Assembly: GCA_964351745.1 (NCBI GenBank)
Contig: CAYGPI010000049.1
Location: 1 to 20,912 of the forward strand
Direction of reading: 5' to 3'
Length of the DNA: 20,912 nucleotides
Origin: CAYNJF01 sp964351745
GTDB taxonomy: Bacteria > Pseudomonadota > Gammaproteobacteria > Berkiellales > Berkiellaceae
A program made the translations under genes and the position numbers. The notes beneath the pieces are model-generated. The model was not told the DNA's origin. It did not search any database and worked only from the letters and a program-made list of their open reading frames with translations. This document shows, piece after piece, positions 15,613-20,912 of the stretch; the stretch's first letter is position 1, and each line of letters opens with the position of its first letter.

Positions 15613-16066
15613 AACCCTCCTCTTTGGCAACATAAAAGACTCTGTATAAAGGACGCTGATATTGATCTGCCTGACCTTTCATTTTAAATAAAACTGACCA
15701 AGATGATGGATGCTCTTGCAATTGAAAGTCACATTCAACATCTTTCAATAAGACAAAATCTCTATCATTATCTTCGGTTTGAAGAGTTAAAGAGCTCTTT
15801 GCACAATTGTAATGCTGCACTTGATTATGCCTAAAGACGCTTAGACCATGATCTCTTGCTACCAACTTCAGATCTGATTGCTTTAGTGATTTTTCTAAAT
15901 CTATCATGGCTAACAAGGCTGGTTTAATGGCCTTTGATTTTTGACTCAGTGCAAACACATCTTGAATAGGGCGATATAAACTAACGCTAAGAGCACCTAG
16001 AATGATTGATGACAAAGCAATCGTTAAGACCGTTTCATATAAGGACCATCCTTGCTGCTTGTTCAT
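15593..16066 (-). CDS. mshO: MSHA-type minor pilin MshO (GspJ-position)
   Basis: A 157-residue prepilin-like protein. The chosen start ATG 16066 overlaps the mshD stop as ATGA, indicating coupling; a GTG at 16078 in frame would lengthen the leader by four residues. The leader MNKQQG is followed by W-S-L-Y-E, so Glu5 is present, then the hydrophobic helix TVLTIALSSIILGALSVSLY. The rest is a globular domain with two cysteines (NCAKS, VECDF) likely able to pair. The position in the pilus operon matches MshO; sequence outside the leader is too divergent for a stronger claim. Confidence 0.75.
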   Translation of the reverse strand: MNKQQGWSLYETVLTIALSSIILGALSVSLYRPIQDVFALSQKSKAIKPALLAMIDLEKSLKQSDLKLVARDHGLSVFRHNQVQHYNCAKSSLTLQTEDNDRDFVLLKDVECDFQLQEHPSSWSVLFKMKGQADQYQRPLYRVFYVAKEEGYETLSE

Positions 16067-16497
16067 AAAGATTTCCACTGAGTACTTCGAAGAAGTGTCT
16101 CTTTGCCTGCCATCAAATGATAGTCAATTTGATACAATAATGGCGAAGGTTGTAACAAACTAATTTTGACCTCTAGGGATTTATCACCTTCCCAAGGAAA
16201 CGCCTTTTTTAAATCAATCATCATCATCTTTGTTTCCTTCAACGGCTCACAAAGATTTTTTTCTATTAAAATCAGATCGGCCCTTTCACAATCTAACAGT
16301 TGAAGATCGCTTATTTTGTCCTGATAAAAACTAACCATGTTCATCGCCTCAAAAGTTATTTCTGGCTCAAACATATCTCTCGATGCCGTCATAAGACCGA
16401 CATAAATGCCTCCCATGCCAACACTTACAATCACCATGGCACAAACAACTTCGATGAGAGAAGCACCTCTATGGTGTTTTTGAAATTTGATACGCAT
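16063..16497 (-). CDS. mshD: MSHA-type minor pilin MshD (GspI-position)
   Basis: A 144-residue prepilin-like protein. ATG 16497 is chosen because AGGA (16504-16507, minus strand) lies six bases upstream; a frame from 16521 would add eight residues without such a site. The leader MRIKFQKHHRG is followed by A-S-L-I-E-V-V, with Glu5, then the helix VCAMVIVSVGMGGIYVGLM. The SLIEVV start and following short hydrophobic run are typical of GspI/MshD-type proteins. The C-terminal globular part has two cysteines (LLDCERAD, NLCEPL). It overlaps mshC by 29 bases and mshO by 4. Confidence 0.76.
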   Translation of the reverse strand: MRIKFQKHHRGASLIEVVCAMVIVSVGMGGIYVGLMTASRDMFEPEITFEAMNMVSFYQDKISDLQLLDCERADLILIEKNLCEPLKETKMMMIDLKKAFPWEGDKSLEVKISLLQPSPLLYQIDYHLMAGKETLLRSTQWKSL

Positions 16498-16906
16498 ATA
16501 TTGTCCTAGGCTCAAGCACAACGCGATGATGAAGCGTCACCCATGTTAAATTTTTAATCGATCCCTCTTGGCCCAAAGATAAGGGGAAGACTGAATGATC
16601 AAATTGAACACCTTTAGGCACATGAACAGACCACGTGCTTTGGGGCGATCCGTTCACTGAAAAAATGAGATTTTCATCTATCATGGTGATGGTGACTGTC
16701 TCACTGGAAAAAAGCGTGACCATTTTAGCTTGGTGAATACTTTCAATCAGCTTTTGAGAAAACGTGTAATGTTTAAAGGTCAATGGATTGGCATATAAAC
16801 GTAAGGCCACTGTTGAAACTATCGCCATGAGACTAATCACTAAGGCAAGCTCTATGAGCGTCCAACCTCGTGAGTGTTTCACATCAAGGGATCTCTTTTC
16901 TGACAT
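16469..16906 (-). CDS. mshC: MSHA-type minor pilin MshC (GspH-position)
   Basis: A 145-residue prepilin-like protein with leader ending HSRG, then W-T-L-I-E-L (Glu5 present) and the helix LALVISLMAIVSTVALRLY. The globular part is beta-rich, consistent with a GspH/FimT-like fold. The start is uncertain: ATG 16906 lies within the end of the upstream pilin gene (23-base overlap) with no clear ribosome binding site, whereas an in-frame GTG at 16882, one base after that pilin's stop, would give the more usual short leader MKHSRG. Either way translation is probably coupled to the pilin gene. Confidence 0.76.
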   Translation of the reverse strand: MSEKRSLDVKHSRGWTLIELALVISLMAIVSTVALRLYANPLTFKHYTFSQKLIESIHQAKMVTLFSSETVTITMIDENLIFSVNGSPQSTWSVHVPKGVQFDHSVFPLSLGQEGSIKNLTWVTLHHRVVLEPRTIYAYQISKTP

Positions 16907-17435
16907 GCCCAGTCAATGTGTTATATAAGATTTTTCGAGGTTTCGAGAGATCTTGCTGATAAAGATAGATGCAATTGGGTTTCTCATACAAAGCGCAATA
17001 GTCTTTCTCACAACCTTCGCCAGCTCCAAACATGACACTTGAAGCACTTAATAAATTAGTTGCGATATAAGCACATATCTTTGCATCTTCACCACCACCA
17101 TTGAGAACATCTGTTGGTGTAATATCTGATTGACCATTGGTTGCTGCATTAGGCCAACCTAATACAGAAAAGCCAGTATCTGCATGAGAGGATCTTGTAA
17201 AATCCAACCCTGCAATAGGTGCGGCCGAAGTAGGCTGCCCCGAAGCAAGCCACTTTGCATGAGAGATACTCACAGCGGAGCCTAAAGCGCCGGCGGTCCC
17301 CCCTACATTCGCAGCATGGGCACTGTCTGTAATATCCAAAAATCTAGGCAGAGCCACTGACGCTAGAATAGCAAGCAGCACAACAACTATCACTAATTCG
17401 ATTAAGGTAAAACCTGCTTGTTTGATGATGGTCAT
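16884..17435 (-). CDS. mshA: MSHA-type major pilin (MshA-like), second of two tandem pilins
   Basis: A 183-residue type IVa prepilin. Short leader MTIIKQAG, prepilin peptidase site before Phe9, then FTLIELVIVVVLLAILASVALPRFLDI, the long N-terminal helix with Glu5. Four cysteines (121, 142, 147, 155) could form two disulfides. The sequence after the helix (ISHAKW near 57-62, GWP near 93-95) parallels the upstream pilin and MSHA pilins, and the DPWG calcium-site motif of T2SS GspG is absent. A GAGG ribosome binding site lies about nine bases before ATG 17435. It follows the other pilin by 12 bases. Naming the pair as B then A follows Vibrio gene order only; either could be the main fibre subunit. 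Confidence 0.82.
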   Translation of the reverse strand: MTIIKQAGFTLIELVIVVVLLAILASVALPRFLDITDSAHAANVGGTAGALGSAVSISHAKWLASGQPTSAAPIAGLDFTRSSHADTGFSVLGWPNAATNGQSDITPTDVLNGGGEDAKICAYIATNLLSASSVMFGAGEGCEKDYCALYEKPNCIYLYQQDLSKPRKILYNTLTGHVRKEIP

Positions 17436-17447
17436 TGCGAATCGCCT

Positions 17448-17978
17448 CTACTCAACGGTCACTTGCCCTGTTTGTGTATCGTAAATCAATTTCTCTTGTG
17501 TCGAGCGATAAGTATACTCACAGCCACTGCCTTTAACGGCACGCGCACAAAAGTCGCCATTCATACACTCATTCTTAGCATTAGCTGAAATAATTGAAAT
17601 ACCTGTCGTGTTTATCACGTTCTTCATTAATTGGCGACAAGCATCGTGCCCAGCTTCGCCCTTGGCATGAACATCAAATAAAAGAGTTTTACCATCTGCA
17701 GAAATGCCACTTGGCCAACCCTTTTTATTAAAATGAGTATCTGATTGTCCATCACCATCTAAGTCCACAAAAGCTAAAGCGCCACCCACTTCCCACTTGG
17801 CATGCGCCAAATTTAGGCCTGCAGATAAAGAGCCACCTGTCGCACTGACCAAGGCGCTTCTGGCATCGCTTGTAAAATCCATATATTTCGGCAGCGCGAT
17901 GGCTGCTAATATAGCTAGTAGTGCGACGACAACAACCAGCTCTATCAATGTAAACCCTCGTTGTATCGTAGTTTTCAT
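17448..17978 (-). CDS. mshB: MSHA-type pilin (MshB-like), first of two tandem pilins
   Basis: A 176-residue type IVa prepilin if started at ATG 17978: leader MKTTIQRG, then FTLIELVVVVALLAILAAIALPKYMDF with Glu5. Four cysteines (114, 138, 144, 153) are spaced much like those of the downstream pilin. VDLDGDGQSD (71-80) has the Asp spacing of EF-hand-like calcium loops. A second in-frame start, ATG 18047, has a better ribosome binding site (GGAGG, 5-base spacer) and would give a 31-residue leader; the ATG 17978 site is AAGGTGA with about eight bases. I prefer 17978 because type IVa leaders are short, but this is unresolved. It is 105 bases downstream of mshG; mshF, found here in Vibrio, is missing. 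Confidence 0.82.
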   Translation of the reverse strand: MKTTIQRGFTLIELVVVVALLAILAAIALPKYMDFTSDARSALVSATGGSLSAGLNLAHAKWEVGGALAFVDLDGDGQSDTHFNKKGWPSGISADGKTLLFDVHAKGEAGHDACRQLMKNVINTTGISIISANAKNECMNGDFCARAVKGSGCEYTYRSTQEKLIYDTQTGQVTVE

Positions 17979-18054
17979 ATTCGTTATCACCTTACTTGAC
18001 TCGTATTTAAGTATAGTCAGAATCATACTTTCTCGTTTTGATTTCATGAGCACC

Positions 18055-18070
18055 TCCAGTTTAAACTGGA
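18055..18070. promoter_or_regulatory. Perfect 16-bp palindrome before the first pilin
   Basis: TCCAGTTTAAACTGGA is a perfect palindrome in the 105-base gap between mshG and the first pilin. On the minus strand its last bases (TGGA) run into the GGAGG ribosome binding site of the alternative start ATG 18047. It could be a regulator site or a hairpin that masks that ribosome binding site. It has no T-run on either side suited to termination on the minus strand. Confidence 0.5.
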
Positions 18071-18083
18071 TAAAAAACACTAT

Positions 18084-19313
18084 TTATCTAATTTTATGCA
18101 TCGCCACCGCTGATAAATCCCATAGTGGTAAAAACACCCCTAAAGCTAAAATTAAAACCAAAACCGCAATGACGCCAATCAAAATGGGCTCAAGCAAATC
18201 GTTAAGCCTTTTGATATCATAATCAACGTCTTCTTCATAAAACTGAGCGATATCAAGAAGGTTTTCATTAATTTTTCCTGTTTCTTCTGACACCATGAGC
18301 ATTTGCACAGTTAAGGTCGAAAAAATATTGGATTTTTTGGCCACGTAAGCAAAATTTTCACCACTTTTAATACCTATGATCATTTTTGATATTTGTGACG
18401 TCATATAGATATTATCCGTTGATTTTGAAACGACACTAATCGCTTCCAGCAGAGGTAATCCGCTTTGATGCGCCATGGCTAAAGAGCGAGTAAATCTAGC
18501 CATGATGGAGCGATGTAAAATGGACCCTATCAATGGAAGCTGCAATTTTAATTTATCCCATTGCCAACGAAACGATTTTTTTGTCATCAAAAAAATGAGC
18601 AATCCAAACCCAGAGATAAAACCTAAAAGTAAAAGCCACCAATAATTTAAACAGAAATCTGAAACACCCATTAAAATGCGCGTTGCTAAAGGTAACGTGG
18701 CACCCATCGAATCAAAGAAGTTTTTAAAAGAAGGGACAACAAAAAAATTAATGGCTACCAATGCAATCGTGATCGCACTCAAAACGATCATAGGATATCT
18801 AAGAGCACTTTTGATCCTCTTCTTAGTAATGATTTCTGTTTCTAAATAGTAGTGTATCTGATCAAAGACGACATCCAGTTGACCTGTATTCTCTCCGACT
18901 TCAATCATCGACGTCATAAATTCAGGAAAAATTCTCCCTTGTTTTTGAAAACATTGAGCCAAGGGATACCCTGACTCTAAATCTAAAACAATATGGGTGA
19001 GAGCATTGCGCAATACTTGATTTCGATTGGAGTCAATCACCACTTGCAGAGCACGATTGATAGGCACTCCGCCTTTAAGCAAACTATACATTTGCCTTGC
19101 CAGAAGAGAAAGATCACTGTCTTTAGGCCGACCAATAGGTATCCACTTTGGCAAATCTGACACCACAACCTGTTTTTGGGTCTCATGAATATTAATAGGC
19201 GTGATATTTAACCGTTGAAGATGCGTGACCACCACAGTATGATGATTGGCCTCAAGGATACCTTCGATCATTTCGCCATGCTTATTGCGACCTTGGTAGT
19301 GAAAATATCTCAC
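18084..19313 (-). CDS. mshG: MSHA pilus platform protein MshG (PilC/GspF family)
   Basis: A 409-residue inner-membrane platform protein that couples the assembly ATPase to pilin polymerisation. It shows the family layout: an N-terminal cytoplasmic segment (MRYFHYQGRNKHGEMIEG, typical YxGRxxxGexxxG), a first GspF domain (about 65-190, LARQMYSLLKGGVPINRAL, YPLAQCFQKQGRIFPEFM, VGENTGQLDVVF), membrane helices near 170-192 and 212-237, a second GspF domain (about 268-390, FTRSLAMAHQSGLPLLEAI, SEETGKINENL) and a C-terminal helix near 375-398. The GTG start 19313 is five bases after AAGGGGG. It follows mshE by 11 bases. Confidence 0.9.
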   Translation of the reverse strand: MRYFHYQGRNKHGEMIEGILEANHHTVVVTHLQRLNITPINIHETQKQVVVSDLPKWIPIGRPKDSDLSLLARQMYSLLKGGVPINRALQVVIDSNRNQVLRNALTHIVLDLESGYPLAQCFQKQGRIFPEFMTSMIEVGENTGQLDVVFDQIHYYLETEIITKKRIKSALRYPMIVLSAITIALVAINFFVVPSFKNFFDSMGATLPLATRILMGVSDFCLNYWWLLLLGFISGFGLLIFLMTKKSFRWQWDKLKLQLPLIGSILHRSIMARFTRSLAMAHQSGLPLLEAISVVSKSTDNIYMTSQISKMIIGIKSGENFAYVAKKSNIFSTLTVQMLMVSEETGKINENLLDIAQFYEEDVDYDIKRLNDLLEPILIGVIAVLVLILALGVFLPLWDLSAVAMHKIR

Positions 19314-19324
19314 CTTAGCCCCCT

Positions 19325-20912
19325 TTACTCATCATCATCGATATCCTGGGTCAATCGAAACACCTCATGAATACTCGTTAAGCCCATGCATGCATAATCG
19401 AGTCCCCAATGCGTTAAGTTTCGATACAGCGGCATAGATTTCGATAAAGTAATAAAAGTATCCATATCATGAGCTCTTAAAGCATGAAGCGTCTTTGGAT
19501 GCATTTCTAAAATTTCATAAATCCCGATACGGCCTTTGTAACCACTCATTTGACAATAAGAGCATCCCTTGCCCCTTAAAAAGTGGATCCCTTCTGTATT
19601 TGATCCCATCAGCCCATTAAGAGCTAAGGTTTCTTGCTCTGTTGGCTTGTAAGGTACCTGACAGCTTGGACAAATTTTACGTATCAATCTTTGAGCGATA
19701 ACAAGTTTTAAGGCACTTGCGACCAAGTAGCCAGGCACACCCATTTCAAGGAGCCGACCAGGACTTGAGATGGCATTATTGGTATGGAGCGTTGTTAAAA
19801 CCAAGTGCCCTGTAATCGCTGCTCGTAGCGCTATGGTCGCTGTTTCTTCATCTCTAATTTCACCAACCATTATAATATCTGGATCATGGCGCAAAGCTGT
19901 TCGAAGTACTTTTGAAAAAGTGAGTCCAATTTTGGGGTGAACTTGAACCTGATTAATTCTATCAAAAACGTATTCGATTGGATCTTCAACCGTAATAATT
20001 TTATTTTGAGCTAAATTTAAAAGCTCTAACGCGGCATAAAGGGTCGTCGATTTTCCGCTCCCTGTTGGGCCCGTCACTAATATCATGCCATAGTGCCTTG
20101 TAAGAGCATGCTTCACTTTCTCTATAATCGCGGCAGGCATACCAAGCGCATCAAAAGACTTAAGCGCACTGGATTGATCAAATAATCGCATGACAACGGC
20201 TTCGCCACCATCCACCGGCATGGTCGCGATCCGTACATCAATTTTTTTGGATTTAACTTCAAAAGTGAAGCGACCATCTTGCGGTAATCGGCGCTCGGAA
20301 ATATTCAACTTGGCCATTAATTTTAGCCGTAAAATGAGTGCTGATAAAATGGATTTACCTTTAATGACTTGCTCTGACAAATAACCATCAACTCGATATC
20401 TGATCCGAATCAAATCTTTATCGGGCTCTATATGAATATCAGAGGCATTAATTTGAACAGCATCTTCAAAGATAGAATAAAGTAATTTTAAAATGGGAGC
20501 ATCTTCTGAGCCGCCATCACTCTCAGAGATATTTTGGAGATCAACCATATCCTCTTTAAGATCATTGGCTAACGACTCGATTTCATCTGTGCGCCGAAAG
20601 ACTTCATCCAAAATTTGTAGTAATTCATATTCTCTGACAACCGCAATTTCAATCGTGCCGGGCAAACGTCTTGACAACTCATCGAAGGCCACAACATCGG
20701 TTGGATCAACCATCGCAAGTATTGTGCCACCTTGTGATTCGCCTATCGGCATTGCTCGGTATCGTCTTGCAATCGTCTCGGGAATGCTTCGAATTAAATC
20801 ATGCTCTACTTTGAATTTTTTTAAATCAATGAGAGGGATCCCTAATTGCTGAGCTAGAAAATGTAGCAGCTTGACTTCATCAATAAGACCCAATTCAACC
20901 AAGGTATGCCCT
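19325..20912 (-). CDS. mshE: MSHA pilus assembly ATPase MshE (partial, N-terminus outside window)
   Basis: Type IV pilus extension ATPase of the GspE/PilB superfamily; powers pilin polymerisation as a cytoplasmic hexamer. The frame is open to the right edge (residues GHT precede TTG 20902), so the true start lies outside. The visible N-terminus, LVELGLIDEVKLLHFLAQQL, fits the second repeat of the MshEN domain that binds c-di-GMP in V. cholerae MshE. Counting from TTG 20902: Walker A GPTGSGKST (278-286), Asp box VEDPIE (305-310), Walker B IIMVGEIRDEE (343-353), His box TGHLVLTTLHTN (364-375) and a tetracysteine zinc site (CPSC 411-414, CSYC 447-450). The last feature is shared by extension ATPases and absent from retraction ATPases. 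Confidence 0.9.
   Translation of the reverse strand, partial: GHTLVELGLIDEVKLLHFLAQQLGIPLIDLKKFKVEHDLIRSIPETIARRYRAMPIGESQGGTILAMVDPTDVVAFDELSRRLPGTIEIAVVREYELLQILDEVFRRTDEIESLANDLKEDMVDLQNISESDGGSEDAPILKLLYSIFEDAVQINASDIHIEPDKDLIRIRYRVDGYLSEQVIKGKSILSALILRLKLMAKLNISERRLPQDGRFTFEVKSKKIDVRIATMPVDGGEAVVMRLFDQSSALKSFDALGMPAAIIEKVKHALTRHYGMILVTGPTGSGKSTTLYAALELLNLAQNKIITVEDPIEYVFDRINQVQVHPKIGLTFSKVLRTALRHDPDIIMVGEIRDEETATIALRAAITGHLVLTTLHTNNAISSPGRLLEMGVPGYLVASALKLVIAQRLIRKICPSCQVPYKPTEQETLALNGLMGSNTEGIHFLRGKGCSYCQMSGYKGRIGIYEILEMHPKTLHALRAHDMDTFITLSKSMPLYRNLTHWGLDYACMGLTSIHEVFRLTQDIDDDE

Noticed and set aside
17797..18222. 141-residue plus-strand frame opposite the pilin and mshG
   Set aside because: Lies antisense to the conserved pilin helix and the MshG C-terminus; no ribosome binding site or family resemblance.
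15220..20912. A type II secretion system (gspE-F-G-H-I-J-K order)
   Set aside because: The gene order is parallel, but there are two tandem major-type pilins, neither with the GspG DPWG calcium-site motif, and the pilin sequences after the helix resemble MSHA pilins. The ATPase has an MshEN-like N-terminus. T2SS remains the main alternative.
1..20912. CRISPR arrays, insertion sequences, prophage or integron parts
   Set aside because: No regularly spaced repeats, transposase, integrase or flanking duplications were seen on either strand.

Overview
The window is a chromosomal segment of a gammaproteobacterium. It is AT-rich (about 40% G+C by eye, not computed) and very densely coded: no gap without a gene exceeds about 210 bases. 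The gene content (ftsN-like gene followed by hslVU, ubiEJB, tatABC, a type I glutamine synthetase with the adenylylation tyrosine) is typical of free-living-capable Gammaproteobacteria. The HslV propeptide (MEQYRG before the catalytic Thr) recalls Legionella/Coxiella-type HslV from memory, so a Legionellales-like host is a reasonable but unproven inference.

Layout, left to right. (1) 1-2882, plus strand: the C-terminal end of priA, a membrane-anchored SPOR protein in the FtsN position, then the HslVU protease/unfoldase pair. (2) 2879-5842, plus: ubiE-ubiJ-ubiB, overlapping genes for late ubiquinone synthesis. (3) 5857-8340: an unrecognised 529-residue minus-strand protein, a Fluc/CrcB fluoride channel and a HIT-family hydrolase. 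These separate ubiB from tatABC, which in many Gammaproteobacteria follows ubiB directly. (4) 8353-9434, plus: tatA-tatB-tatC with overlapping frames and an unusually short TatB. (5) 9436-12417, minus: proline iminopeptidase and the ribosome-associated GTPase TypA/BipA, with a strong plus-strand terminator between them. (6) 12600-15236, plus: a hypothetical protein, glnA, and an exported DUF4124-type protein. (7) 15220 to the right edge, minus: a compact eight-gene MSHA-type (mannose-sensitive haemagglutinin) type IV pilus locus, in the order mshE-mshG-pilin-pilin-mshC-mshD-mshO-mshP, with mshE running off the window.

The most distinctive part is the MSHA-like locus. It has a motor ATPase whose visible N-terminus looks like a c-di-GMP-binding MshEN half, a platform protein, two related major-type pilins each with four cysteines, and four minor pilins arranged like GspH-I-J-K. 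Genes from the second pilin onward overlap or nearly touch, suggesting one translationally coupled operon. The first pilin has two competing starts, the upstream one beside a perfect 16-bp palindrome. The 529-residue protein is the main gene of unknown function. No mobile element, CRISPR array, tRNA or rRNA was seen.
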